Shown here one piece after another: positions 13,760-25,393 of a stretch of 64,000 bases of DNA. The notes beneath the pieces were generated by a model that worked only from the letters and a program-made list of their open reading frames with translations, was not told the origin of the DNA and did no database searches. Origin of the DNA: Xiphias gladius (Eukaryota > Chordata > Actinopteri > Istiophoriformes > Xiphiidae); contig NC_053418.1 of NCBI RefSeq assembly GCF_016859285.1, positions 5,936,521 through 6,000,520 of the forward strand. Reading direction: 5' to 3'. Within the stretch, counting starts at the first letter, position 1. Each line of letters opens with the position of its first letter. Position numbers and translations under genes: made by a program.

Positions 13760-14010
13760 TGTTTTAATTTCCCAGAGTCCAAAAGCGGACGTTTTCAAAT
13801 GTCTTGTTTTGTCTGAGCAACAGTCCATAACCCCAAAAAAAGGTATTCAGTTTACTATGCATGACACAGAAAAGCATCAAATCCAATGAGGGTGGGACCC
13901 GCAGATGTTTTGCCATATTTGCCTTAAAATGACGATTATTGTTAAAATGATTATTCGATTACAAAAGTAATAGTAAATTGATTCATGTTTGATCGACTAA
14001 CCAAAGCAGG
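13760..14010 (+). repeat. teleost interspersed repeat, copy 1
   Basis: Contains 'gtcttgttttgtctgagcaa', 'cagtttacta' and, further on, 'gattattcgattacaaaag' and 'tcgactaacc'. The same ordered words occur at about 44090-44330, so the two segments are copies of one family, which I recall as frequent in fish genomes. It is diverged and looks inactive. Confidence 0.65.
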
Positions 14011-17000
14011 TCTAATGTTTTGAGTTACTGTTTGTGTCCTGTGTTGATTTTGAATCAGGAAAACACATCGTGAAGGGACGAAGTTATTCTTAGTCCGGCT
14101 TTTTTTGGGTTACCTGGCTTCAGTGAGTTTTGAGTAAACTTTTAGTTCAGATTGTTTGTTTTTTTGTTTTTTTCCATACACAGTCACTATTTTATGCTTG
14201 ATTGACTGAGGGCAGATTTTAGTATTGAACAGTTAATAAACTGAAATTATAAAAATTGTATGGTGTTATCTTTTTGAGATTTTAGAGGTATATGGGACAT
14301 CTGTTCAGCACATCACCACATACAGATACGTTATAATCACCATCCTCCAGTCAAAATCCTTATCTTTCAATAACAGATCATTAAAATCTTGTCCTTTTTT
14401 TTTAGGTCAGCATTTACATAGTGTCTCCAGTTTGCTAAAGGCTGGGAAACAATATTCACAACATTCAATAACAAGTGTGCATTTGAGTTGATACTCCGCT
14501 GTATTTTCACTTCCCAGCGTACATAACAAGTCTGAAGTTTTAAAAACATTTTAGAATTCCAGAGCGAATAAAACCTCCCTCATGTATAGAGCAAAATTCG
14601 ACTAACATGCAAATGGCTCTATTCAAAACCCTTTCAAATTATAGTAAAATAAAGCTCCCCATAAACGAAATGTAACAGCTTTTATGTGGTTTTGCTCTAA
14701 AAGGCAGTACATTCTCGTGTGTCATGAAACACGACAGAGTTAATACTGTTTCTGGTGAGAAAATATTCATCTGTACTGTATTGTGAGTGGCCATTTTAAC
14801 CACTGGGAGAAGTGAATTGCCCTGCCATTCCCCCTCACCCAGGTAATCAGACCCAAATTGAAAACACCCAGCTGCCAATTTCAGTCTGAGTTTCAATGTC
14901 GCTGCCTGCCAGTGTGATGTTCACATTTCCTATGGATCCTGCTGGCTGTAAAAGTGGAGACAATATAAGTAAGCTTATAATGGAGATTTGAATTTCATGG
15001 CCCAGTGTCACTTAGAGTCAGTAATTGGACAATATGTATTCTGTACCCCCGAAAAAGGCACTTCCAGTCATTCTGATTTGAGTGGGGAGGCAGCTGGGTC
15101 ACAGGAATGGCATCGAATAATGGAGTCATACATGTGTTCCCATCAGCTATCACCATTGCCATTTCTTTGCAGATGCCAGGTCCTCCTCTATCAGGAGAAA
15201 TGAATAAGAAAGATTGAACGACGTCCCAGAGGATTTAACAGCAGGCTCACGGCTTGGCACTCCCTGCAGGCCTGCAGAACCGAGGCTCAGTATATTTCAT
15301 GGAAGTGTTTTCCTTCAGTTGCTAATGGAAACAGGTTAGGGAGGAATAGCGGCGGGATGCAGAGGTCGGTCAGCTGCGGATGTGTCAGTGGTTTAATTAG
15401 TTTCTTTACAAGCTTAGCAGAGTCACATAGTTAAAAGCAGTGGTTCACCCAAATGGGCGAGCAAATTTTCTCACTTACCTCTAGTGGTGTTGGTAATTTT
15501 TCGATTATCGAAACATTGTAGACGACACAAAATAAAAATACAGACCGAAAAAACAAGCAAGATGCTTTTCAGATTTTCTGGAGTTTTGCTTTCTTTCCTG
15601 GGATACACGTACAGTACGTCTCATGAGATTTCTACTTTCACCACAATACAACGGAAGGAAATGACATTTGAGGTGAATTGTGGTCCCAGTATTTTCAGAC
15701 TTTGCTTTTATAGGGACTATCATTTTATAGGCACTAAAGCCACCCAGTGCAATAGTTGCAAAAAGTTTTAGGACAACAGTCGAGCTCTATGGCACAGAGG
15801 AATAAGATGATCATGCTTTGGCTACAAAGACAATACTTATTTGTAGGTTCAATTCATTGTTGGCTTTGGTCTTTTTAGTGTTTTGTTGACATTAAGAAAA
15901 AATATAGAATATCACTGGCCTTATATCCTTTAAGTGAGAAAATGTTCTGGTTTTTTGTAATTTGTCTGACGTAACCCTTTGATTTTATAATCATGTGGTG
16001 CATTAGCAACCTGTCGTCATACTTTATGAATGAAGCTGAACCAAACAATAGTTTGAGAGGGTTAAGGCTCATTGTAAAACCACCTGGGATTAAAGAGGAC
16101 GGCACATTTCCAGGCACCTTGGCAAGGTCTAGTGAGCTCTCCACCATGAGGGATTACTGAAAGAAGGGATGAGGATGTTGCTGTGATGTGTTGGATACGG
16201 CTTCCCGCCAGCGCTTGGCACAGCCTCTTCAGTCACGTTTTTGTGAGTGCCTCTGAGCTGCATCCAATCATAATTAAGGTGATGACAGAGTCGGCGAAGC
16301 CCAGCTGACAAAGCTACGCGCCGTTATTGTGGAAAAGGTGCAAAAAAAAGGAAAAGGAAACTTGAGCGGAAGTTACAGGCGCAGATTTTCAAAGGATGCT
16401 AAAAAGGATGAAGGAAACAATATGTTTACTGTAGTTAGAGGACATTATGTCCCCAGTTTATCCAAAGCTATTATTCAACACACTCCACCACAGAAAGGCA
16501 ATTTGATAAGGCGAAAAGGTGCGAGCAGCTGCTTTAGATGCGACCACTGTGTCTCCGGGGAGAATTTCTATTCCTTTTTTCAACGCCAGCAGGTTAATCT
16601 TCCTCTCCAGAACCTAATAGAGTTCATACTTATTAAAACCAGATTCAGGAAAAGCTGAATGTGTTAGAGCATGGGGGTGAACATACAGTACTCTCTGGAC
16701 TGTGAGGAGTGAGAGAGCACTTCTACACCTTTATAGACTTTTATCAGTTTGAGAAAGATATAAACTTGACACCAGGACTGTTATTGCTCTTGATATATGA
16801 TCACTATCTTTTTGTCGATCATAAAGGCAAACTATTGAAAGATACTCAGAAGTATTTACATTGAATCAGGACATGGCAATAAGATTAACTATGATTTATT
16901 GGTATAATTACTGTCAACAAATGATAAAATGGTTGAGAGGATCAGAGCTCTACCTGGTGCCTGCGGCTTTAGTAGAGCTAGTGTTTCTCCGACTTGCCTC

Positions 17001-17216
17001 CTTTTCCTGTGTACTCGCTGCATTTGTTTGTTTTCTCTTTGGCTTTACCGAGGAGGACAAACATGTTGAAAGTGACTTTGCCGTGAGCACTTCACCTGTC
17101 TCAACACCTGCCGTCATCTGAGACGGCTTTGCCTCTGTTTGCACTGAGAGACTAAGTCAAAAAGACAAACAGCCACCAGGTTCTCTTCCTGAGTGTGAAG
17201 TGATACGGACAGATTC

Positions 17217-17254
17217 GTAGGAGCTGCGGCATAGACGCCACGATCAGCTCCTAC
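17217..17254. repeat. short perfect inverted repeat (hairpin)
   Basis: Arms gtaggagctg (17217-17226) and cagctcctac (17245-17254) are exact reverse complements, ten base pairs, around an 18-base loop. Inside the loop GGC and GCC could pair for three more steps. Confidence 0.6.
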
Positions 17255-19706
17255 TCGCAAAAACTGCACTGATCATTCATCCAAACAGAGTAAAGTTGGG
17301 TTTGCATTTATTTTATGACGGTGATTATTAGTGGTAGTGGCGCCTATACGTGATAGGCAGTCTGTGCTGGTAACAGAGGTACTGTTGGCCTCAGGGAACA
17401 GTAAAACTCAGACATCACAGGTTCACACAGACAACAAACAATCTGGAAAAGCAGCAACTGCTGCTGCAGCAGCAGTGCCAACCCGCCCTCTATATAAAAC
17501 CTTTGTGGAGCTAATGAGTGACAAGGTGCAGCTGAGCAGACAGGTGAACAAAATCAGGTGATTAACCAAGGGAGACATCTCAGAGGAGAAAATCATGTCT
17601 CATTTCTCTCCAAATGAATATATTAAGACTTTCAGAAAAAAAAAAAGATATTTAAAAAGTACTATTTGAAATAACTACATGCATAGCACTCGCAATAGTA
17701 AATGGCACAGGTCGCCTCCTCAGTCCACTCCTCACCTTACTTCTATCTGGTCACGGGACTTTAAAAAGGCAGAGGGCTCGCTTAGGCAGGAGCTTTGTCC
17801 CCCCTGCTCTGCAAGTCCTAAATAAAATTCCCAGTTGAGCACCATGTATATTATACGTATATAGGAATGTGTGTCTACATGCATATGCAAGTACATGTGC
17901 ACTGGCACAAATCTATATGTCTAAATATGACCATAATACGGGTATAAATAGAAATAAGTGATTGCGTGGTGAGTATCTGCACATTTTCCACAGAGGACAC
18001 AAGCATGCGCAGGCTGTGGAAAGACATTTCCCCTCTGGGACAATAGAGACTATCTAGCTAAATTTCTACATTTTAATACGGCATAATACTGTATGTCGCT
18101 GCTGTATTTGGCTGACATTCCAGGTACAGGATCTAAAAAAAAAAATTAAAAAAACACAGTCCACTGCTCTTTTTCTACTGTTAGCATTGGTTAAGATTTT
18201 AAGGACAACCAATAGATAGTTCTAAACGGGCTGATGTTTTGTTTTTTTTTTCCTTTGCAGCAATATGTGAACTCATTCTTACGGTGTCCTTTGAGCACTG
18301 ACTTCTATATGAAGTAGTAAGCATACATTTCATTCATTACATTACATTCCACTCCGAATGTGTCTCCAGTCTGTCTTCCAGGGCAGCCGCTGCAGCTTGT
18401 TGTTTCCCGAATGTAAAGTAGAGCGGAATAAGCGCGTTGTGTCGCAGAAAGTGTGCCTCTCTCACATAGCCAGCTTGTTGACAGCTCAGTGCACCGCAAT
18501 CTAAATAATTTCTCATCAGCAAAGAAATAATAGCTGGCTGTAGGCTTGTCGTGAAAAAAAAGTGGGAAATCATTTCATATCCAAACAGCGGAAAAAAAGA
18601 GGTGTAGACAACAAAATATGAAATCAATTTCCACGACCTGGAGTTATAGATTATCAAATAATACATCGTTTTGAAGTGTGGACAGGCCTAACCTTTATTC
18701 CTCTGCCAAAGGGTTTCCTGATCAGGACACGAGCTGCATGGTAATCTGCTCTCAATGGACTTTGCAGCACTGGCAAACGCTCCCCATCCCTGTTGCGGTC
18801 ACTGACTGCCACTTTGTGGTCATAAATATTTAACACAATTCTGCTGCAGCTAGGTTTAAGCCCTAAAAAAAAAAAAAAAGATTCCTCTCTCCCACTTCTC
18901 ACACAGTAGCGTCCAGAAATAAAAGAACAGGCGGCTTTCTACCTTTGAAACACTTATCTTGTTTCGTGGGCAGAAAATTGAATCTACCTTTGCAAAAACA
19001 ATTCCGTTCTTCCAGCACTCCAGCCTCCGCCATCCATCATCATTAAAGAGGAGGAAAGAATGAAATGAAATGAAAAAAAGAAAAAAATCTCATGAAAGCA
19101 GCCACTGGGAATGTAGTGCCTTGTATTACTGAGCCCATTTTGTCGTTTGTGTATTTTTCTTCTATTCCCCTTTTAAAGTCATGTCAGTCCATGACAGTTT
19201 GGTTGACATGGCTTCAGGTTGTGACATTTACGGTGGGAATGATGTTCCCCATCTTTTTAAAACAACAACAGCACATGTCAGCATTTGGCCTCAAGTGTTT
19301 TTTGTTTTCTTTTTTTTGTTTTTTTTAAAATCAAATAGTAGGGGCTTCTTTCTCGAGCTGTCACTTTAAATCAGTTATCAGAGGTCATACAGGAATTACA
19401 CTGGCACACGCATATTTAACAGTGACCTCAAAAAGACCAGACCGCACAAAACATATAGAATGACACGATCCAGTTTGTACAAAATAGTTGGAGAGCTGTA
19501 TTTAAATGCTCACGGTGCAGCAGTCGATTGAAAGTAACAAGCTTACATTGACTCTCTGGCAGTTTTTAAGAGGCATTCTGGGAAATGTATAGTACATTTT
19601 GCAGTTTTTTGAAGAGTAAGTAAACAAAAGTACTGTAAATTAGATTTAGTCAACCCAGATTGAAAATATCTAATAGAGTGAGGTTAGCTGAGGATGGATT
19701 TTTACT

Positions 19707-21811
19707 TTAATGGTACATATCGTGGGTCGGTGACAGGGGCAGCACGCTCCGATGGTAGGGCAACCCGTAGACAGGGCTCATCCCTGCATGGCGGAAGCTC
19801 TCCACCTTGCCAAACTGACGCATATAGAAGAGGAGGGTGAGCTTTCGGGTCATGGTCCTGAGCGCCAGAAAGGAGGCCAGGATCTGGGCGAGGAGGAAGA
19901 GGAGGTACACGGAGTGGACGGCCCTCTCCAGGGGCAGGATGATAATTCCTTCATCAGTCAGGAAGAACAGCAGCACTGGCAGCTGGAACATGAAAGACAG
20001 GACCCAGAAGGCTGCCAACTCTGGCACCTGATGACAGGGAGGGAAGGAAAGAGAAATTGGGTTGGTGAGGTGGTGGATGGAGAAGATGCAAAAGATAGAG
20101 CAGTCAGGCGTCAAGTGCTCCAGTTGTATCCGCATGAAAGCACAGACATACCCACACAGACACACACACACACACACGCGCGCACACACATCTCAATAAA
20201 CAGTTGTAACCGAGAGCTGGGTGTTAAAACATGCCGGAAGAATACTTAAGCAGCCGCTTCCTCCGCTGTGTTATTCAGGGGAATATTCCGTAAAAGAGCT
20301 CTGTGTTGTGGTTCGGAGAGGGATACTGGTTTGAATTACCCTTTCTTTAAGGTTGCCAGTGTAGCCCAGATAAAGTCGGACCACTTCAATGACTGTGAGG
20401 AGGATCGTCCCAGTTATGAGCAGAGCCTGGTAGTACCCCGGCAGATAATAGAACTGCAGAAAAAGCACAGCTGTAGAGTCAGTATGTTTATTTACAAAAC
20501 AGCATAATGTAGTGACCAAAAGTAGGCCTACTTAAAAACACAGAGAAACACACAGATTTTTTCTTTAGCAAATCTGAAATACAAGTTTATGTATGTGTAG
20601 AATTTTAATGATGTCCATTTTTGTTTTGCTTTGACTTCATTCATCTCAGTGTTTCTGGTTGGATCTGAGGGGGTTGGATCTGGTAGGATCTTTTTTGATG
20701 CTACCAAGAGATGGTGCCAAAGTCACAAGTTTTCAGATTTGATCAGATACTGAATTTAAGTGGATTGATTTAAATTTAACTTCTAATGAATTAGCCAGCT
20801 GTCAGTCCATGTGCCTCCACAAATACAGCTCCTGGTTCCTTCATTATGCCTCTGTGAAAGGTCTGTGAAAATATAAACACTCTTCCAGTGAGTTGATTTG
20901 CACTGCTTTTGAAAAGACTTTATCTTGTGTTCGTGTACTAAATTATTTTCTGAGCTCGGTACCACTTTCCAACTACCCAACCAACCTTTGCTTCCAACAT
21001 GAACACAGCTGAGAACCACCAACACGGAAAATAAAACATGTTGAAGTACAGCAGCATCTGCAGGGGAAGGTGGGAAACCAGCTCGTTGACCACTGCAGGA
21101 CAAATAACAACATTGTACAAACACTCATCGTCACAGCCACGATTCGCTATCATGAACACTCTCGCCATCAAAAACGATCAAAACGTTTTATTTGCTCGGC
21201 CGGCTTTACTTACGGTTGGCTCATCCTAGCAACCGGTTTGCATGGAATACAGTTTTCCACAACTGAAATTCCAGGGGGGTATGCTTAGCATTGCAGATAG
21301 CATCAAAAATATAGAGCAGAAACAGGTATAGAGAAGGTTTGCAAAAAAAAAAGAATCAGAACTTTGTTGTGTGACTTTTGAAAGCATTATAAGACAAGTA
21401 ACAGATCTTCAAAAGTGATTTCAGTAAAAATGTCCACTAAAAAGGGTGACGGCATATGACAAGGACAGACTTGGTTTACAACAGTCCACTCACCAGACAA
21501 AAAGCTTTGTCCAGCGCCAGCTGTTTGCAGCGGTGATCTACCGCAGAGTTAATGCGGTTTGTGCGCACAGTCATAAGATGTCAGAATTTGTTCCAGTTGC
21601 ACATGATCACTCATTTTCACTACAATATATCATACTGTATTCTCAGATCTTATTTTACATTGTACCATTGCACCGGTGACTAACCAGATGGGTCGTCCTG
21701 CTCCCTGGTGAAGTCGCTGTCCGCCGTCCGGTTGTTGGTGAACACTGAGCCTCCCATGTAGGCCAGACCCATCTGCAGGTTCTCGGGGACAGGTGAATAA
21801 AACACAGGCAT
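19707..21811 (-). CDS. tmem17: transmembrane protein 17 (ciliary transition zone)
   Basis: Four coding exons on the minus strand: 21811-21685, 21092-20986, 20453-20340 and 20027-19707. All junctions are GT/AG and keep frame; the protein is 222 aa, against 198 recalled for human. TMEM17 is a four-pass membrane protein of the MKS/B9 complex at the ciliary transition zone, which gates membrane proteins and affects Hedgehog signalling. Exon 1 begins at ATG (MPVFYSPVPENL) and has FTNNRTADSD, like human FSDSNRT. Exon 2 encodes the first membrane segment (LPLQMLLYFNMFYFPCWW). Exon 3 holds LPGYYQ and VIEVVRLYLGYTGNLKER, nearly as in human. Exon 4 holds VPELAAFWVLSF, two more hydrophobic segments and a tail ending THDMYH. 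The last 30 or so residues do not resemble the recalled human tail. The donor of exon 2 (GTTGGT) and exon 1 (GTTAGT) are weak but in phase. An in-frame second ATG lies 13 codons in. Confidence 0.93.
20161..20190. repeat. (CA)n microsatellite in a tmem17 intron
   Basis: CA dinucleotides with a CGCGCG core, in the intron before the last tmem17 exon. Confidence 0.9.
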
Positions 21812-22409
21812 TGTGGGTAGAGCTGGTGACCATTACCGCGCCCAGGGAAATCCGTGCCAGGAAATCTAACCGTCCACGCCGAGTGTTTTTGTGTTTAAGT
21901 GTCTGCTGCTAATCCCTGTTGTCTTAAGTCGCACAGATGCACAGTTGCACGAACATTGACATACAAAAGGAAATACACAGACGCATGCTGGCAGACACTA
22001 CCGCTAATCAGATTATGTTGAAGGAGGCGGGCTGAGGATTAGGCTGAATCAGAGGCATGTTAGTCAGTTAGTGGCCATTTATGATGCTCAGTGAATTTGT
22101 TTATCTAATTAGAGAGTTGAACAGTTATTTAAGAACTACAGAGATAAAATATGGACCAAAAATGAAAACCAGACCAATGCGTCTTCATTAAAGAGAATCT
22201 TTCCGAAGCTTACAAAGGAGTATAATCCCCCTCCCATACAGATGAAACTCCATTGTGAGTGTGTGAGCATGCACTGTGTTTTCTGCCATCATACACCTTT
22301 CTTTTCTCAGTATTTGAACCAACCATTCCCGGGGACTTTAGTGAAAAAAAAGAAGGCACATGAACACGTTTCCCATTCAAACATTTACTGTGATGTTTTG
22401 CAGCCAGTT

Positions 22410-22422
22410 TTTATTTTTTATT
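22410..22422 (-). promoter_or_regulatory. tandem poly(A) signals of selenoe
   Basis: Two AATAAA hexamers lie in tandem on the minus strand (22417-22422 and 22410-22415), about 55 bases beyond the base of the SECIS helix. They place a likely transcript end near 22390-22400 and so include the SECIS in the mRNA. Confidence 0.75.
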
Positions 22423-22475
22423 TAAATTCAGCACATTAACAGAATGACACAGCATTGACTGACACCCTGCACACG

Positions 22476-22562
22476 GCACCCGGCCAGCAAAGTCCTCAGA
22501 GTGGAGCCTGGCCTGTCGTTTCGGCCTTGGAGCCCCACGCGTCATTAATGTGACCGGGGTGC
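22476..22562 (-). promoter_or_regulatory. SECIS element in the selenoe 3' UTR
   Basis: Read on the minus strand. Helix I pairs GCACCC (22562-22557) with GGGTGC (22481-22476), extended by GG/CC. The non-Watson-Crick core has ATGA (22545-22542) facing TGA (22498-22496). Helix II pairs GTGGGGCT with GGCTCCAC, allowing G-U pairs. Above it CCAA carries the unpaired AA, followed by a mini-stem GGCC/GGCC with a nine-base loop (gaaacgaca), which fits a form 2 SECIS. It begins about 30 bases after the stop codon. SECIS elements recruit SBP2 and the Sec elongation factor so that UGA is read as selenocysteine. Pairing was done by eye. Confidence 0.9.
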
Positions 22563-22590
22563 AGCGGCAGAGTTTGGCCACGGGGTGTCC

Positions 22591-22749
22591 TCACAGCTCG
22601 TCCCTCGGGGCGCGCAGGGGGAAATGCTGAAACTCCTCTGGCACCTCTTCCCCTTTCTGGGACCTCTTGTAGAAGCCCAGCGAGTCCAGCAGGCTGCTGA
22701 TCTCGTCTGCCTTCATTTTCTTCACGGGAACAGTCTGACGTGTCGGGAG

Positions 22750-22789
<40 letters not shown>

Positions 22790-24614
22790 TAGACAAACAT
22801 ATGGTTAAAGGCTTAAAAGCAGAACCGAAGATCTAAGTAGAAATATGCAGAGTAGTATGTGTTTGCAGACGGTATGTTCGCATTATCATTAAGTTTTTTT
22901 TTTCTGATAAGTTAATTTGATTCACCAAAATTGGATTTTTATTAAAACGTGTTCAGTCACCGCTGATGTAGAGGTTCCTCCTGCACATTTGTTTTCATTT
23001 ATTTTGTTAAATAATTCAGTCTCTGAGATAATTCTTCATTTAAACTCAAATTACAGTCTCAAGGGGCGCCCACATTATGAAGCAATAACAGAAAACAACA
23101 AACATTAGATTTTGAGACAGACCAAAAGAGAAAAAAAAAAAAATCCCACAGAAGCTTTATAAGGGGAAATAAAAGGTAAAAACTCAACCCGAGAAAACAG
23201 TAAACTTTGGTAACAGTTTACTCTTCAGTCACAGCAGTGGTTGTTAGTGCGTGTAGAGGAGGCTAACACTAAAGAAATTCATTGATGGTGGTTTCAGTGG
23301 ACAGTTTAATTGTCCCGAGCTGGCCTAAATGCAGGTTCTGAGGCTTTTCCACACTGCACGAAAAAAAAAAGAAAAATCTAAGTCTGCGGGAAACTTTGAA
23401 AAGTTGTAATTTCAGGGCATAAAAATGTTCACATTTATATCAACATTCACACCGAGTATCCTGTTTCAATATAAAAAATATTCCGCAGCTGCCAGAAGCT
23501 CTCATTTATATACTTTCTTACTCTCCCTCTTTCTTGCCATCAGTTTTTTTCTTTTTCTTTTTTTTTATTACCCCGTCTCGCCCTTTCAAACACACTCTAT
23601 CTGTGTGACCTGGTATCTGACAGAGGATCTGATATCAGATGCAGCAGTCTTTAAACTCCCGTACATGAATATGACTTGACATTCTGGCGCTTTCTAGATA
23701 AGCCCCGTCACAAGGCGCGTGAGTGAAAGATCCCTGAACTCACATCTCACCTTTACAACCTCGTCCCGTTCGTTATAGAATATCAGACGGGGATTCTTCT
23801 CCTCCGAGGAATCGTATTCCAAGTTGTGGCTACACAGGGAAGCACGGATCAAGGGAAACAACAGGTATGCAGTGTTGTGAAGAGTAAAGCGCATCCATCT
23901 GTTTTGGTATTTTTAGACTCACTCGACACGATTTCAACTTGGAGGAGCAGAGTTTTGGAAAGCTCACCGAGCTGGCACCGGACTTGGCAGTTTGCTAGGC
24001 GCATTATTTGTTTATGAAAGAGGTCGTGAGAAAATCAGTGGCGTTTCTCTGGAGAGGTCATGTCTCACCAAGAAGCCTGAGGAACCTTTAAAAGAGCAGA
24101 AGGATACTACAAAGCCCATCGCTCCATGAGAAAATGATGGAGCTCGGGCATTTTCTTTATGCCTCATCCAACCACACTGGGAGCCTGCAGGAATGACAAC
24201 AGACAGATGTTAAAACAGCTAGACAAATACCATTGTGCACGCTTCGTTCTGTGTGTGATCAAAGGTGCCAGGAATAGGTTTTGTATCTTTGCCGAATACG
24301 TACTGACATGACGGCACACGGCTCTTCCCTCCTCTTACTCATTTCCCCATTTGCTGGACGAATACTATAACTGGTTCCCCTTTTCCTCTTGTCATGTGAA
24401 TATTTTATTTTAGACATTTAAAGTTTTCCTGTCTCTGCACCAGTACCACAAAGTCCAGATACAATGTAAAGCTAGCCATGGTGTGTGGATTTCCCTCCGT
24501 ACTCACCAGCAGTTTACCTCTGGCTACATCAAGCTTTTCTTCAGGCGATGTGTTGTTGTCAGTTTCTGACGCCCCAACAGTGACGGTAAGAGCGAGCACC
24601 AGGAAGGCCCACAT
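22591..24614 (-). CDS. selenoe: selenoprotein E / Fep15 (fish 15 kDa selenoprotein)
   Basis: Four coding exons on the minus strand: 24614-24507, 24184-24111, 23829-23751 and 22734-22591. All junctions are GT/AG and in phase; the product is 134 aa with selenocysteine at residue 43. Exon 1 encodes a signal peptide (MWAFLVLALTVTVGA) and EEKLDVARGKLL. Exon 2 reads APSVVG, then TGA (24166-24164), then GIKKMPELHHFLMER. Exon 3 reads HNLEYDSSEEKNPRLIFYN. Exon 4 reads KKMKADEISSLLDSLGFYKR and ends RDEL. The DSLGFYKR block matches the C-terminal region of SELENOM/SEP15 proteins. Fep15 is a fish-specific member of this ER thioredoxin-like family and, as here, has Sec without a partner Cys beside it. The RDEL end resembles an ER retrieval signal. 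A SECIS lies 30 bases after the stop. Exon 2 would look like a stop-containing pseudogene to a standard gene finder. The acceptor of exon 4 lies just after a TG repeat. Confidence 0.93.
22755..22788. repeat. (CA)n microsatellite next to the selenoe exon 4 acceptor
   Basis: On the transcribed (minus) strand it is (TG)n, ending about 20 bases before the AG of the last selenoe intron, in the place where a polypyrimidine tract is usual. Confidence 0.97.
24164..24166 (-). other. selenocysteine codon (TGA)
   Basis: In-frame TGA in selenoe exon 2, flanked by Gly codons (GGA TGA GGC). The frame stays open on both sides and matches the family on both sides. A SECIS is present in the 3' UTR. Confidence 0.92.
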
Positions 24615-25393
24615 TTTATGACAAATTAGTATCTTTGAGTACTTTTGCCTACGTTATTGCCAACTATATCTAGCCCTCTCATCCACTTGGACAGTTTCTC
24701 AGGGTGGACAAGACCATGAAATATTCCCATAGGGGAGCAGCGCCTACCCGGCTTAGATTTTTCTTACCGATTCTTCTCTTTTTTTCCATTAAAACATTTA
24801 ATTTCTGAGCAGTTTACCACTGTGTAGAAAACTGGCCTGCACTCTCGTGATCCTTTATTTCTGTTGTCTTTGTTATCAAGCAGTTTCTGATTTTCCAAAA
24901 GCCATACAGGGGCCCCTGGCTTTATGGTTTATAGTTTCTTCCACATCGGATGTCATTGGGGGTCCACAGAAACCAAAGGACATCTGTGCTCTTATCACTT
25001 TTTCCCAGTAAACTTGCAGGTGCTTGATGGCTCCTGCGAGCCATATACACTCTCATAGCTGCTGACAGCCAAAACTCAGCTAAACCTTATAGCAATAATT
25101 ATAGAGAAACTTGCTGGAGTAAGTATTCTGAATCTCAGGGGATAGTTTCTGGTTGGAGAGAATCCATATTATCTGTATAAAGGGAACATTTCTACCTTCT
25201 CCAACTTAAACACGTGGATTTGAACTGGTGTCACAGGGTGGAATCAACATATCATTTCATGTCACGTGTACATCTTGGGACTCTTTCAGGAACATTTCAC
25301 ATTCGCAAATGTACAACACCAACCTTTATTCTCTCTTTACATTTTTTGGTCACCACCAACTCCTATAACAATATTGATTATAGCTGCTTTAAT

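Larger units (their letters stand above)
12744..19706. other. non-coding or unresolved stretch
   Basis: Holds a repeat copy, an inverted repeat, poly-A runs and a few exon-like blocks (16954-17151 minus, 17395-17543 plus, 18337-18510 minus) that have no recognisable family and do not join to each other. The part nearest 19707 is the downstream flank and 3' UTR of tmem17. No clear AATAAA was seen close behind its stop; an ATTAAA overlaps the stop codon itself. Confidence 0.45.

Noticed and set aside
16329-16658. 109-codon plus-strand ORF with basic N-terminus
   Set aside because: No known domain, no clear promoter or splice sites, and base composition like its surroundings.
19752-20249. 165-codon plus-strand ORF
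   Set aside because: It is the antisense shadow of the last tmem17 exon and continues into a CA repeat; Glu/Asp/Gly-rich content is the complement of the membrane-segment codons.
24111-24184. Selenoe exon 2 as a pseudogene with a premature stop
   Set aside because: The TGA sits exactly at the family's selenocysteine position, flanking splice sites are intact and a SECIS is present, so it is a recoded codon.
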